From Guyparkeria sp. WRN-7 (lineage in GTDB: Bacteria; Pseudomonadota; Gammaproteobacteria; Halothiobacillales; Halothiobacillaceae): DNA of 64,000 nt. The position numbers were made by a program, and so were the translations under genes. The DNA is taken from assembly GCF_001641825.1 (NCBI RefSeq), contig NZ_LRFH01000015.1, positions 1 through 64,000 on the forward strand. The letters run 5' to 3'. This document shows, piece by piece, positions 50,648 to 59,691 of the stretch. The number at the start of each line of letters is the position of its first letter. Position 1 is the first letter of the stretch. Below the pieces are notes generated by a model. It had not been told where the DNA came from. It saw only the letters and a list, made by a program, of their open reading frames with translations, and did no database searches.

Positions 50648-50863
50648 TCAGTACAGGCGAACGCGACGCGCTTGTTCCTTCGCGAGGCGCTTCTGGTTGC
50701 GCTTCACGGCAGCAGCAGCCTTGCGCTTGCGGGCAGCGGTCGGCTTCTCGTAGTACTCGCGCTCGCGCATCTCGCTGATGATGCCGGCTTTCTCGCAGGA
50801 GCGCTTGAAACGACGAACTGCAACCTCGAAGGGCTCATTTTCCCGAACACGTACAGAAGGCAT
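50648..50863 (-). CDS. rpsU: 30S ribosomal protein S21
   Basis: The 71-residue basic protein begins [26 protein letters not shown] and has the Arg/Lys-rich tail [23 protein letters not shown]. It binds 16S rRNA near the anti-Shine-Dalgarno end and helps mRNA binding. The start at 50863 gives the exact family length. It is divergent from tsaD, the standard gammaproteobacterial arrangement, and has a strong promoter at 50941-50968. Confidence 0.98.
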   Translation of the reverse strand: MPSVRVRENEPFEVAVRRFKRSCEKAGIISEMREREYYEKPTAARKRKAAAAVKRNQKRLAKEQARRVRLY

Positions 50864-50940
50864 GAATGCGTTCCACCTCGTTGAATTGAAACTGAAATGT
50901 TTGGCTTCGGACCCGTGCGGCCCAAAATAAAAGGTGTTGT

Positions 50941-50968
50941 AGTATAAAGCGTTGCCGGAGGTGTGCAA
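50941..50968 (-). promoter_or_regulatory. rpsU promoter
   Basis: On the minus strand TTGCAC (-35, 50963-50968), a 16-base spacer and TATACT (-10, 50941-50946), about 78 bases before the rpsU ATG. Confidence 0.7.
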
Positions 50969-51044
50969 GAGGCCAGTGTTCTTCTTGCCGTTGCCTCCGT
51001 GTCCCTAGATCTATCCTTGCCAGCCTATATAAGGAGTGTGGCGC

Positions 51045-52064
51045 GTGCGCGTATTGGCAGTCGAAAGTTCCTGTGACGAGACGGCGCTGGCCGTCTATGA
51101 CGGTCGCGAGGGGCGACTGCTGGCTCACCGGGTGCACTCACAGACCGACGTGCATGCCGCCTACGGCGGGGTGGTCCCGGAGCTTGCCGCGCGCGACCAC
51201 ATGCGTCGACTGCCGATGCTCGCCCGCGAAACGATGGCCGAGGCGGGATTCGGTTACGACGCGCTGGACGGGGTCGCCTACACCGCCGGGCCGGGGCTGG
51301 CCGGGGCGTTGATGACCGGTGCGGCCTTCGCCAAGGGGCTGGCTGCGGCGCGTGGTCTGCCGGCGCTGGGCATCAATCACCTGGAAGGTCACATCCTCGC
51401 GCCTTTGCTGGGCGCCGAGCCGCCTTCCTTTCCGTTCCTGGCCTTGCTCGTCTCCGGTGGTCACAGTCAACTGATCGAGGTGCGCGAGGTGGGCGATTAT
51501 CGCCTCCTCGGGGAAAGCATCGATGACGCCATCGGCGAGGCGTTCGACAAGTCCGCCAAGCTGATGGGGCTCGGCTACCCGGGCGGGGCGGCGCTGTCGA
51601 AGCTCGCCGAGCAGGGCGATCCGGCAGCGATCCCGTTCACGCGTCCCATGGTCAACCGTCCCGGTCTCGAGCTGAGCTTCAGTGGACTGAAGACGGCGGT
51701 GGCCAATGCGATCGCTGCCGGCAACGACCATCACGACGTGGCTGCCTCGTTCGAACGCACCGTGATCGACACCCTGGAGATCAAGCTCGGGCGGGCCCTG
51801 GACCAGACCGGTCTGGAGCGACTGGTGGTGGCCGGTGGGGTGGCTGCCAATCGCCCGTTGCGGCGACGGCTGACGGCCATGATGGCCGACCGCGGTGGCC
51901 GGGTGTTCTTTCCCGAGATCGAGTTGTGCACCGACAACGCCGCGATGATCGCGCTGGCCGGTTACCTGCGCTTGGTAGCGGGGGAGCGCGACGCCGCGGC
52001 GGGGTTCTCGGTGCGGCCGCGCTGGCCGCTCGATGCGTTGGCGGTCCCCGGTCAGGTGGCCTGA
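51045..52064 (+). CDS. tsaD: tRNA N6-adenosine threonylcarbamoyltransferase
   Basis: The 339-residue protein transfers threonylcarbamoyl to A37 of ANN-decoding tRNAs. It has the family start [19 protein letters not shown], the metal-binding histidines in [11 protein letters not shown] (about 107-118), the kinase-like [10 protein letters not shown], and [14 protein letters not shown]. Start GTG 51045 is preferred over the in-frame GTG 51036, because an AAGGAG site (51031-51036) is well spaced for 51045 and overlaps 51036. It is divergent from rpsU. Confidence 0.97.
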   Translation: MRVLAVESSCDETALAVYDGREGRLLAHRVHSQTDVHAAYGGVVPELAARDHMRRLPMLARETMAEAGFGYDALDGVAYTAGPGLAGALMTGAAFAKGLAAARGLPALGINHLEGHILAPLLGAEPPSFPFLALLVSGGHSQLIEVREVGDYRLLGESIDDAIGEAFDKSAKLMGLGYPGGAALSKLAEQGDPAAIPFTRPMVNRPGLELSFSGLKTAVANAIAAGNDHHDVAASFERTVIDTLEIKLGRALDQTGLERLVVAGGVAANRPLRRRLTAMMADRGGRVFFPEIELCTDNAAMIALAGYLRLVAGERDAAAGFSVRPRWPLDALAVPGQVA

Positions 52065-52077
52065 CGCCGGCGCCGGG

Positions 52078-52746
52078 TCATTCGGTCGGTTCGGACTTCG
52101 CTGCCTTCTCGCCGATGCGTGGTTCCTCTCCACGGATCAGTCGGCGGATATTGCCGTGATGGCGCAGGATGAGCAGCAGGGCCATCACCGACACGGCCAG
52201 GGCGATGAACGGTGGCGAGAGCAGGGTGGCGAGCGTTGCGGCGACGACGGCGGCGAACAGGGCCGACAGCGAGGAGTAGCGTGTCGCCCAGGCCGTGCTG
52301 AGCCAGCCGACGATGGCAACGATGCCGACCACCGGTGCCATGCCGAGCATGGCGCCGGCCGCGGTCGCCACCCCCTTGCCGCCCTTGAAGGCAAAAAAGA
52401 CCGGGAACAGGTGGCCGAGGAAGGCAAACAGCCCGGCCGCGCCCATCGCGGCGGTCCGGTTCGGCTCGTCGATCACTGCGGCGACCAGCACGACCGGCAG
52501 CAGCCCCTTGAGCAAGTCGCCCACCAGCGTGACAATGGCCGCCTTTTTCCCGCCCAGCCGCAGCACGTTGGTGGCGCCGGGATTGCCGGAGCCTGCCGAG
52601 CGCGGGTCGGGCAGGCCGAGCAGGCGCGCGGTGATCACCGCGGTGGACAGCGAGCCGACCAGATAGGCGGCGAGGGCGACGATGAGCAGCGTGGGCCAGT
52701 CGAGGGCAGTCAAAAGGTGATCCCGGTGTTTGAATGGGGCGGCCAT
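52078..52746 (-). CDS. plsY: Acyl-phosphate:glycerol-3-phosphate acyltransferase
   Basis: The 222-residue membrane protein has about five membrane segments and the PlsY motifs SAGSGNPGATNVLRLGG (about 52-68), GHLFPVFFAFKGGKGVAT (about 110-127) and LRHHGNIRRL. It makes lysophosphatidate from acyl-phosphate, the first step of membrane phospholipid synthesis. The ATG at 52746 is the first plausible one; a later TTG just before TALDWPTLLIV is possible. It is convergent with tsaD. Confidence 0.93.
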   Translation of the reverse strand: MAAPFKHRDHLLTALDWPTLLIVALAAYLVGSLSTAVITARLLGLPDPRSAGSGNPGATNVLRLGGKKAAIVTLVGDLLKGLLPVVLVAAVIDEPNRTAAMGAAGLFAFLGHLFPVFFAFKGGKGVATAAGAMLGMAPVVGIVAIVGWLSTAWATRYSSLSALFAAVVAATLATLLSPPFIALAVSVMALLLILRHHGNIRRLIRGEEPRIGEKAAKSEPTE

Positions 52747-52814
52747 TATCGCGGTGGAAGCGGTCGGCGGCAAACCGGTCGGTGCCAGCCGATGCAGGTC
52801 GCGGGTGGTGTGGC

Positions 52815-53495
52815 GTGAACCAGGCTCCGGCTGTCGAGTCGTCGCCGGCGGGAGGTGTCGGGCTGGTGGCCGGCTGGTCGTATCCGGCCACCGTGTTCCA
52901 GCCGCTTCAGCAAAAGCTGGGGGAGGCCTCGCTATTTGCCTGCGACTGGCCGACGTTCGTCGCCGACTGGCTCGACGAGTCGGCGGTGACGCCTGACGAT
53001 CCGCACCCGTCAGTCTGGGTCGGCTGGTCGCTCGGCGGGGCGCTGCTCCTCGAGGCATTGCGTCGCGGCCGCATCGCGCCCGATCGCTTGATCCTCGTCA
53101 ATGCCACACCCCGGTTTCTCGAGGCGCCGGGCTGGCCGGGTGTGCCGGAAACCGAGTGGCGAGGCCTGCGACGAGCCGCGCGCCGCCATCCGGACGCGGC
53201 GGTGGCCGCGTTTCGACGTCGCTTCGCCTTGCCGGACGTACCGGGAGGGGCGGGCGATGTGGCCGATGTGAGCGGGCTCGACTGGCTGGCGCGGCTGGAT
53301 CTGCGGGCGGTTCTTGCGGATGTGACGACGCCGGTCGAGTGCTGGCTGGCGCCCGAGGATCCGCTGGTGCCGGTCGACTGGCCGTCACGGCTGGCCTTGT
53401 CACCGCAGGTCAGCTGTCATCGCTTCACCCGCCCCGGGCACGCGTCGTGGTGGCATGAACCAGCCGAGCTTGCCGCCCGTCTGTCGGCGCGCTGA
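52815..53495 (+). CDS. bioH: BioH-like alpha/beta hydrolase (pimeloyl-ACP methyl ester esterase)
   Basis: The 226-residue hydrolase has the nucleophile elbow VGWSLGGALLLEA (about residues 74-86), an acid in LAPEDPLVP and the catalytic histidine in PGHASWWHEP. GWSLGG and the GHA motif are characteristic of BioH, and bioC follows 65 bases later. BioH frees pimeloyl-ACP from its methyl ester during biotin synthesis. GTG 52815 is chosen because upstream codons look non-coding and the core begins soon after. At 226 residues it is somewhat shorter than E. coli BioH. Confidence 0.85.
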   Translation: MNQAPAVESSPAGGVGLVAGWSYPATVFQPLQQKLGEASLFACDWPTFVADWLDESAVTPDDPHPSVWVGWSLGGALLLEALRRGRIAPDRLILVNATPRFLEAPGWPGVPETEWRGLRRAARRHPDAAVAAFRRRFALPDVPGGAGDVADVSGLDWLARLDLRAVLADVTTPVECWLAPEDPLVPVDWPSRLALSPQVSCHRFTRPGHASWWHEPAELAARLSAR

Positions 53496-53560
53496 TGCAG
53501 AGTCGCCTTTTGCCGTCCTGTCGACCGATCACAGTTATTTAATGAGTGCCCTTGTTCTGC

Positions 53561-54406
53561 ATGTCCTCCTTGCCTTCCTTTGATCAGCGTCGCGTCCGTG
53601 AGCGGTTCAACCGTGCGGCAGGCCACTACGACCGTCATGCCGCGGTTCAGCGCGAGATCGGTCGCCGTCTGGACGAGCGCTTCGGCTGGCTGAAGCTCGA
53701 GCCGAGCCGGGTTCTCGATCTGGGTGCCGGCACCGGCCAGATGGTGCGTGCCATGCGGGAGCGCTATCCGAAGGCCGAGGTGATCGGGCTCGATCTGGCC
53801 GAGGCGATGCTGCGGCGGTTGCCGCGGCGACGCTGGTGGTCCCGGCATCGCCTGGGTGTGGCGGCCGACATGCATGCCCTGCCGTTTGCCGGAGGGAGCA
53901 TGGATGCGGTGGTGTCGAATTTCGCGGTGCAGTGGAGCGATCGGCCGGCGGCATTGTTTGCCGAGGTGGCGCGGGTGATGTCGTCCGGGGCGCCGTTTGC
54001 CTTCACCACCCTCGGCCCCGACAGCCTGGTCGAGGTGCGCCGCGCCTGGGCGGAAGTGGACCCGACGCCCCACGTGCACCAGTTTCTCGACATGCACGAT
54101 CTGGGCGATGCGCTGGTCGGCGCCATGCTTGCCGACCCGGTCATGGACCGGGAGGCGGTGACCGTGACCTATCCGACGGTGGATGCCCTGCTTGGCGATC
54201 TCCGCGGGGTCGGAGTGGGCAATACCCAGTCGGGCCGGTCGCGAGGCATGACCGGGGCGAAGGCCTGGCGTCGCTTCCGTGACGCGCTTGCCGACCAGGC
54301 TGTCGATGGCCAGATTCCGCTCACCTATGAAATCGTCTACGGCCTGGCATGGGGGACGGGTGTGTCGCCCGTCTCTCAGTCGTCTCACGGGTTGGTGGGC
54401 GCCTGA
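53561..54406 (+). CDS. bioC: Malonyl-ACP O-methyltransferase
   Basis: The 281-residue SAM-dependent enzyme has the BioC N-terminal pattern VRERFNRAAGHYDRHAAVQREIGRRL, SAM motif VLDLGAGTGQMVRAM (about 49-63), the DMHALPFAGGSMDAVVSNFAVQW stretch and the late TYEIVYGLAWG. It methylates malonyl-ACP so that fatty-acid synthesis can build the pimelate moiety. ATG 53561 is preferred; GTG 53546 is five codons upstream. With bioH it forms a two-gene operon; bioFADB are not in the window. Confidence 0.92.
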   Translation: MSSLPSFDQRRVRERFNRAAGHYDRHAAVQREIGRRLDERFGWLKLEPSRVLDLGAGTGQMVRAMRERYPKAEVIGLDLAEAMLRRLPRRRWWSRHRLGVAADMHALPFAGGSMDAVVSNFAVQWSDRPAALFAEVARVMSSGAPFAFTTLGPDSLVEVRRAWAEVDPTPHVHQFLDMHDLGDALVGAMLADPVMDREAVTVTYPTVDALLGDLRGVGVGNTQSGRSRGMTGAKAWRRFRDALADQAVDGQIPLTYEIVYGLAWGTGVSPVSQSSHGLVGA

Positions 54407-54505
54407 TGGCGTCTGGCTCGCCTCTGCTGGCCGGGGTGTCGCATTAATGCAACACCTGCAGCTCGCCCCGCGATCGAATCAGGTTTGCTTATGGAACAGG
54501 GTCTT

Positions 54506-54539
54506 GCCCGCCTAACTGGTTGAAAGGGTGTTGGCGGGC
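54506..54539 (+). terminator. Hairpin after bioC
   Basis: GCCCGCC.AAC (54506-54516) pairs with GTT.GGCGGGC (54530-54539), with one bulged base. There is no T tract, so terminator function is uncertain. Confidence 0.35.
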
Positions 54540-54672
54540 CGCTCGTGGCGCGAGTAGGTAAGTAAATTCATAGGTTTTTGTCCGCGGGGGATTGGATTAT
54601 CATCCGCGGTCGAAGAAAAAGGGTCTGGCCGTCCCACGGCCGGGATGAACCTAAAAGTCTGGAGGGGTCACG

Positions 54673-56130
54673 ATGTCCACCAATGCAGTGCCGGTAGCAA
54701 CCGAGCAGTACAATTACGGCATCGTCAAGAAGTTCGCCATCATGGCCATGATTTGGGGCGTGTTGGGGATGCTTGCCGGTGTCTACATTGCCAGTGAGCT
54801 GGCATGGCCATTTTTGAACTTTAATATTGCCGAGATCACCTTCGGCCGTCTGCGCCCCGTGCACACGACGCTGGTGATCTTCGGCTTTGGTGGTAGTGCG
54901 CTGTTCGCGACGTCGTACTACATCGTGCAGCGCACCTGTCAGGCGCGGCTGTGGGGCGGCTCGATCCTTCCGGAGTTCACCTTCTGGGGCTGGCAGCTCT
55001 CGATCGGTCTGGGCGTGCTGTTCTACATGGCCGGCTACACGCAGGGCCGTGAGTACGCCGAGTTCATCTGGCCGGTCGACCTGCTGATCACCGTCACCTG
55101 GGTGGCCTACTTCGCCATCTTCGCGATGACCCTGGTCAAGCGCAGCCAGCCGCACATCTACGTGGCCAACTGGTTCTTCATGGCCTTCATCCTGGCCACC
55201 GCGCTGCTGCACATCTTCAACAACCTGCAGGTGCCGGTTGCCTGGAACAGCCTCGAGTCCTACGCGCTGTTCTCGGGTGTTCAGGATGCGATGACCCAGT
55301 GGTGGTACGGCCACAACGCGGTCGGCTTCTTCCTGACTGCCGCGTTCCTCGGCATGATGTACTACTTCGTGCCCAAGCAGGCCGGTCGTCCGATCTACTC
55401 CTACCGCCTGTCGATCGTCCACTTCTGGGCGCTGTCGTTCCTGTACATGTGGGTCGGTGCTCACCACCTGCACTGGACCGCGCTGCCGGACTGGGTCTCC
55501 ACCCTCGCGGCGACCTTCTCCATTCTCCTGCTGCTGCCGTCCTGGGGTGGCATGATCAACGGCATCATGACCCTGTCGGGCGCCTGGGAGAAGCTGCGTA
55601 CCGATCCGATCATGCTGTTCCTGATCACCGCGCTGGCGTTCTACGGCATGTCGACCTTCGAGGGTCCGATGATGTCGCTGAAGTCGGTTAACGCCCTGTC
55701 GCACTACACCGACTGGACCGTCGGCCACGTGCACTCCGGCGCGCTGGGCTGGGTTGCGATGATCTCCATCGGTTCCTTCTATCACCTGATCCCGCGGCTC
55801 TGGGGCACCACCCTGTACTCGACCAAGCTGGTGTTCGTCCACTTCTGGCTGGCCACCATCGGTGTCGTGCTCTACATCGTCGCCATGTGGGTCGCCGGTA
55901 TCGGCCAGGGCCTGATGCTGCGTGCCTTCGACCAGTACGGCAACCTCGCCTACACCTTTATCGAGACCGTGTCGTTCATGCACATCCCGTATGTCGTCCG
56001 TGCCATCGGTGGGGCGTTCTTCCTCTCGGGGATGCTGGTCATGGGTTACAACATCCGCAAGACGATCGCCGGGGCCCGTCAGCCGGCCGCCGCCGAAGGT
56101 CGTGACGCCGTGGCTGCCGCCGCACGCTAA
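54673..56130 (+). CDS. ccoN: Cytochrome c oxidase cbb3-type subunit I
   Basis: The 485-residue subunit has twelve membrane segments and carries the low-spin haem b and the haem b3-CuB centre where oxygen is reduced. Ligand histidines are seen in [28 protein letters not shown] and [13 protein letters not shown] strong GGAGGGG ribosome-binding site precedes ATG 54673. It begins ccoNOQP. High-affinity cbb3 oxidases work at low oxygen. The 266-base upstream region has only a weak FNR-like dyad (GGAT-TATC-ATCC at about 54594-54605). Confidence 0.98.
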   Translation: MSTNAVPVATEQYNYGIVKKFAIMAMIWGVLGMLAGVYIASELAWPFLNFNIAEITFGRLRPVHTTLVIFGFGGSALFATSYYIVQRTCQARLWGGSILPEFTFWGWQLSIGLGVLFYMAGYTQGREYAEFIWPVDLLITVTWVAYFAIFAMTLVKRSQPHIYVANWFFMAFILATALLHIFNNLQVPVAWNSLESYALFSGVQDAMTQWWYGHNAVGFFLTAAFLGMMYYFVPKQAGRPIYSYRLSIVHFWALSFLYMWVGAHHLHWTALPDWVSTLAATFSILLLLPSWGGMINGIMTLSGAWEKLRTDPIMLFLITALAFYGMSTFEGPMMSLKSVNALSHYTDWTVGHVHSGALGWVAMISIGSFYHLIPRLWGTTLYSTKLVFVHFWLATIGVVLYIVAMWVAGIGQGLMLRAFDQYGNLAYTFIETVSFMHIPYVVRAIGGAFFLSGMLVMGYNIRKTIAGARQPAAAEGRDAVAAAAR

Positions 56131-56148
56131 AGGATTGAGGTTAGGTGA

Positions 56149-56883
56149 ATGAAACACGAAAGCATTGAAATCAACTCCGGCCTGCTGATCGTCCTCACCC
56201 TGATGGTGATCAGCATCGGTGGCCTGGTCGAAATCGTCCCGCTGTTCCACATCGAGGAGACGGTCGAGGAAGTCGACGGCGTACGCCCCTACACCCCGCT
56301 GGAACTGCGGGGCCGGGACATCTACGTCCGCGAGGGCTGCTACACCTGCCACTCGCAGATGATCCGTCCGTTCCGTGACGAGATGCTGCGCTACGGCCAC
56401 TACTCGCTGGCAGCCGAGTCGCAGTACGACCATCCGTTCCAGTGGGGCTCCAAGCGCACCGGTCCGGACCTGGCCCGCGTCGGCGGCAAGTACTCCAACG
56501 AGTGGCAGACGCAGCACCTGGTTGATCCGCAGTCGCTGGTGCCCGAGTCGATCATGCCGGGCTACCCCTGGCTGCTCGAGGACGAGCTCGACTACAGCCA
56601 GATCGAGGAACGCATGGTGGCGCTCAAGCGCGTCGGCGTGCCGTACTCGCAGAGCCAGGCGGAATACGACGCCAACGTCGAGAAGTTCGGTCAGGAGATG
56701 GCCGACAAGCTGCACGTCTCCAACGCCACCCAGGTGCTGGAAGACCAGGCGGCGGCCGAGGACTGGGACGGCAAGCCGGGCCAGATCACCGAAATGGATG
56801 CCCTCGTGGCTTACCTGCAGATGCTGGGAACGATGGTCGACTTCTCGAAGTACGAAGATGGCCATTTCAACCAGTTCCGCTGA
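56149..56883 (+). CDS. ccoO: Cytochrome c oxidase cbb3-type subunit II
   Basis: The 244-residue protein has an N-terminal membrane anchor (about 12-32) and a periplasmic monohaem cytochrome c domain with [15 protein letters not shown] (haem site at about residues 65-69) and a distal methionine in ESIMPGYPW. It passes electrons from CcoP to CcoN. It lies 18 bases after ccoN with a GATTGAGGTTAGG leader. Confidence 0.97.
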   Translation: MKHESIEINSGLLIVLTLMVISIGGLVEIVPLFHIEETVEEVDGVRPYTPLELRGRDIYVREGCYTCHSQMIRPFRDEMLRYGHYSLAAESQYDHPFQWGSKRTGPDLARVGGKYSNEWQTQHLVDPQSLVPESIMPGYPWLLEDELDYSQIEERMVALKRVGVPYSQSQAEYDANVEKFGQEMADKLHVSNATQVLEDQAAAEDWDGKPGQITEMDALVAYLQMLGTMVDFSKYEDGHFNQFR

Positions 56884-56914
56884 TACATAAAACCGCCACC
56901 ATCGAGGTGATTTC

Positions 56915-57145
56915 TTGATAGGCGATATCTTTGCGTGGTTGGGCGACATGGAGAACAGCAAGCCGCTGGCGCTGATCCTGTTCTTCTCCGCCTTCGTGGG
57001 AATCATCCTGTACGTCTACACCGGGAAGAAGCGCAAGCAGCGCCTGGAGTCGTACAAGGACATTCCCTTCCTGGACGACGACGAGCTCGACCCCACGCAA
57101 CAAGAGAAACAACAGGTGAATAACGATGAGTCAACCGGAAAATAA
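56915..57145 (+). CDS. ccoQ: cbb3-type oxidase small subunit CcoQ (FixQ)
   Basis: The 76-residue protein has one membrane helix (about 19-37, ALILFFSAFVGIILYVYTG) followed by the typical basic GKKRKQRLESYKDIPFLDDDE tail. CcoQ stabilises the assembled oxidase. The start TTG 56915 has GAGGTGA a few bases upstream; ATG 56948 would give a shorter 65-residue form that is also typical. Its end overlaps ccoP by 20 bases. Confidence 0.88.
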   Translation: MIGDIFAWLGDMENSKPLALILFFSAFVGIILYVYTGKKRKQRLESYKDIPFLDDDELDPTQQEKQQVNNDESTGK

Positions 57146-58046
57146 GCAGGGGCAGGTCGAGACCACCGGGCACGTTTGGGACGGCGATCTGCGCGAGTAC
57201 AACAACCCGTTGCCGCGCTGGTGGCTGTGGGCCTTCTACATCACCATCATCTTCTCGGTGATCTACTGGATCCTCTACCCGGCCTGGCCGTACGGCGATA
57301 CCTACACCAAGGGCATCAGCACGGTCGAGTACACGGTGGAAGGCGAGAACGGTGAAGAGAAGACCGTTACCGAGCACTGGAACACCCGTGCGCTGTTCAC
57401 CAAGAACATGCAGTCCAGCCCGTCGGCCCTCGCCCAGCAGGAGTGGGTCAACAAGGTCAAGGACATGAGCTTCGAGGAGATCGAGCAAGATCCGGACACC
57501 CTGCAGTTCGCCATGTCCGTCGGTCACGGCACCTTCGGCGACTACTGCGCGGCCTGCCACGGTGCGGGTGGTCAGGGCAAGATCGGTCTGTTCCCGAACC
57601 TGGCTGACAACGCGTGGCTGTACGGCAACTCCTACGAGACGATCGTCAGCAAGATCGCCGGTGGCATCAACGGCATGATGCCGGCGCAGAATGTTGCCGA
57701 GGACAAGATCGACGATCTGGCCAAGTACGTGCTGAGCCTGTCCGGCAATGCCGAGATCAGTGGTGAGGCGGCGAGCCGCGGCAAGCAGGCGTTCGCGAGC
57801 TGTGCGGGCTGCCACGGCCAGAACGGCAAGGGCAACGAGGCCATGGGCGCGCCGAACCTGACCGATGCCATCTGGGACGTTGCCGACGTGCCGGGCTGCA
57901 AAGGCGACACCGCTTGCCAGATGGAAGAGATCAAGCACGTCGTCAACAACGGCATCCAGCGTCAGATGCCGGGCTTCGGCGACCGCCTGACCGACACGCA
58001 GATTCGCATGCTCGCCATCTACGTACGTCAGCTTGGCGGCAACTGA
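57126..58046 (+). CDS. ccoP: Cytochrome c oxidase cbb3-type subunit III (dihaem)
   Basis: The 306-residue protein has the family start GHVWDGDLREYNNPLPRWW, one membrane helix (about 36-56) and two cytochrome c domains with YCAACHGAGG (about 139-148) and SCAGCHGQNG (about 221-230). It takes electrons from soluble cytochromes and feeds CcoO. Two parts are unusual: an extra hydrophilic segment after the helix (STVEYTVEGENGEEKTVTEHW) and, in the second domain, an insert with two extra cysteines (PGCKGDTACQMEE). A terminator follows. Confidence 0.96.
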   Translation: MSQPENKQGQVETTGHVWDGDLREYNNPLPRWWLWAFYITIIFSVIYWILYPAWPYGDTYTKGISTVEYTVEGENGEEKTVTEHWNTRALFTKNMQSSPSALAQQEWVNKVKDMSFEEIEQDPDTLQFAMSVGHGTFGDYCAACHGAGGQGKIGLFPNLADNAWLYGNSYETIVSKIAGGINGMMPAQNVAEDKIDDLAKYVLSLSGNAEISGEAASRGKQAFASCAGCHGQNGKGNEAMGAPNLTDAIWDVADVPGCKGDTACQMEEIKHVVNNGIQRQMPGFGDRLTDTQIRMLAIYVRQLGGN

Positions 58047-58072
58047 TCGGCGTCACGATCGCTAGCGATTGC

Positions 58073-58104
58073 AAAAACACCGGCCATTGGCCGGTGTTCT
58101 TGTT
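58073..58104 (+). terminator. Terminator after ccoNOQP
   Basis: A perfect 10-bp stem, AACACCGGCC-ATT-GGCCGGTGTT (58076-58098), preceded by A's and followed by CTTGTTT. It separates the structural ccoNOQP transcript from the ccoG assembly genes. Confidence 0.85.
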
Positions 58105-58110
58105 TGCGGC

Positions 58111-58163
58111 CTCGGAAAATTATTTTCGAGTGGTTGTCAGACAATTTCCCTATGGGGTATAAG
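58111..58163 (+). promoter_or_regulatory. Promoter and palindromes upstream of ccoG
   Basis: TTGTCA (58134-58139) and TATAAG (58158-58163), 18 bases apart, form a plausible promoter. The -35 is inside a perfect palindrome TTGTC-A-GACAA (58134-58144). Just upstream is a larger near-palindrome of CTCG(G)AAAAT-T-ATTTTCGAG (58111-58130). No FNR consensus site is seen. The regulator is unknown. Confidence 0.5.
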
Positions 58164-58196
58164 GTTATCCCGAGAGCATCCTTCGGAGTTTGATCC

Positions 58197-59621
58197 ATGG
58201 CCCAACACGACGATCCGAGCTACGCCGCCGATCCCCTGTACCAGGCGCGGGAGCCCATCCACCCGAAGGGCATTCGCGGCCGCTTCCGCCGTTTCAAGGA
58301 CATCGTGCTCCTGGTGGCATACAGCGTCTTCTTCCTGCTGCCCTGGGTGCGCTGGGAACGTGGGACCGGGCCGGACCAGGCGGTCATGTTCGATATCCCG
58401 TCACGGCGGTACTACCTGTTCGACCTCGTCATCCACCCGCAGGACATGTTCCTGCTGGCCGGTTTCCTGATCCTGGCGGCCTGGCTGCTGTTCTTCGTTA
58501 CCGGCCTGGTGGGGCGTGCGTTCTGCGGCTACTTCTGCTTCCAGACGCTGTGGACCGATACCTTCATGAAGGTCGAGGCGCTGGTTCAGGGGGACCGCAA
58601 CAAGCGCATGCGTCTGGAGAAGCAGCCCTGGAATGCCGAGAAGATCGCCAAGAAGGGGGTCACGATCGCCATCTGGACGGCGATCGCGTTCTGGACCGGG
58701 TTTACCTTCACCGCGTACTGGGCCGACGCCCCGCAACTGTTCGTCGACTTCTTCACCCTCGATGCGGCCAAGGCCGCCTACATCACCACCGGGATTCTCA
58801 CGGCGACGACGCTGATCGCCGCCGGGTTCGCCCGCGAGCAGGTGTGCATCTACATGTGCCCCTATGCGCGGTTCCAGAGCGTGATGTTCGACAAGGAGAC
58901 GCTGCTGGTGTCCTACGACGCCAAGCGCGGTGAGGGCGAAGCGGGGCGCAAGCCGCTGAAACAGGGCCTGATGACGCTCGAGGAGCGCCACGACCAGGGC
59001 GTGGGTGACTGCATCGACTGCAAGCTGTGCGTGCAGGTCTGTCCCACGGGTATCGACATCCGCGACGGGCTGCAGCTGGAGTGCATCTCCTGCGGTCTGT
59101 GCATCGATGCCTGCGACCAGATCATGACCAAGCGCGGCTGGCCAACCGGTCTGATCCGCTACGCCTCCGAGCAGGAGCTCGAGACCGGCGAGAAGCCCAA
59201 CCTGCTCAAGTTCCGCACCATCGGTTATGGCGTCGCGACGCTCGCGGCGACCGTGCTGCTGCTTTACGGCATCTTCGCGCGCGCACCGGCGGACCTGTCG
59301 GTGCAGCAGGTGCGCCAGCCGTTGTTCACCGTGCTTGCCAGTGGCGACATCCAGAACAACTACAACGTGAAGATCAACAACAAGCTGCAGGAGCCGCTCG
59401 ACTTCTCGCTCGCCCTCGAGGGACTGCCGGATGCCAAGGTGAGCATCGTCGGTGATTTCGACGGGCTGTCCGTGCCGGCGGACGGATCACGGAAGTATCT
59501 GGTGCACGTACGTGCACCTCGAGATGCAGAAGTGGACCGTCGCGAGATAGAATTCATCCTCACCGAGGAGAACGGACGCATCGAGCCGCTCGAGCACGAC
59601 GCGAGTTTCGTCTTCCGTTGA
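58197..59621 (+). CDS. ccoG: cbb3 oxidase assembly protein CcoG (cupric reductase)
   Basis: The 474-residue membrane protein has about five hydrophobic segments and two [4Fe-4S] motifs: CIDCKLCVQVCP (about 265-276) and CISCGLCIDACDQ (about 292-304). Further cysteines sit in the membrane part (FCGYFCFQTLW, CIYMCPYARFQ). A C-terminal Ig-like periplasmic domain (about 360-470) is also present. CcoG/RdxA reduces Cu(II) for delivery to the CuB site of CcoN. It starts the ccoGHI group, which has its own promoter. Confidence 0.95.
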   Translation: MAQHDDPSYAADPLYQAREPIHPKGIRGRFRRFKDIVLLVAYSVFFLLPWVRWERGTGPDQAVMFDIPSRRYYLFDLVIHPQDMFLLAGFLILAAWLLFFVTGLVGRAFCGYFCFQTLWTDTFMKVEALVQGDRNKRMRLEKQPWNAEKIAKKGVTIAIWTAIAFWTGFTFTAYWADAPQLFVDFFTLDAAKAAYITTGILTATTLIAAGFAREQVCIYMCPYARFQSVMFDKETLLVSYDAKRGEGEAGRKPLKQGLMTLEERHDQGVGDCIDCKLCVQVCPTGIDIRDGLQLECISCGLCIDACDQIMTKRGWPTGLIRYASEQELETGEKPNLLKFRTIGYGVATLAATVLLLYGIFARAPADLSVQQVRQPLFTVLASGDIQNNYNVKINNKLQEPLDFSLALEGLPDAKVSIVGDFDGLSVPADGSRKYLVHVRAPRDAEVDRREIEFILTEENGRIEPLEHDASFVFR

Positions 59622-59633
59622 TCAACCCTTCGA

Positions 59634-59671
59634 CAGGCCACCGTTCGGCTTAATGGCCGGGCGGTGGCCTG
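59634..59671 (+). other. Inverted repeat at the ccoG-ccoH junction
   Basis: A perfect 10-bp inverted repeat, CAGGCCACCG (59634-59643) and CGGTGGCCTG (59662-59671), with an 18-base loop that contains the first in-frame ATG (59653) of the next gene. It may be an RNA hairpin that moderates expression or attenuates transcription between ccoG and ccoH. Confidence 0.5.
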
Positions 59672-59691
59672 CTGCAACCAGGTTTCCGCAA

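Noticed and set aside
54593-54606. Possible FNR/ANR site upstream of ccoN
   Set aside because: Only the inner GAT-N4-ATC core matches; the outer TT/AA bases of TTGAT-N4-ATCAA are missing on both sides, so it is too weak to call.
54568-57006. 812-codon minus-strand frame over ccoNO
   Set aside because: ccoN and ccoO are certain on the plus strand; the antisense product has no family features.
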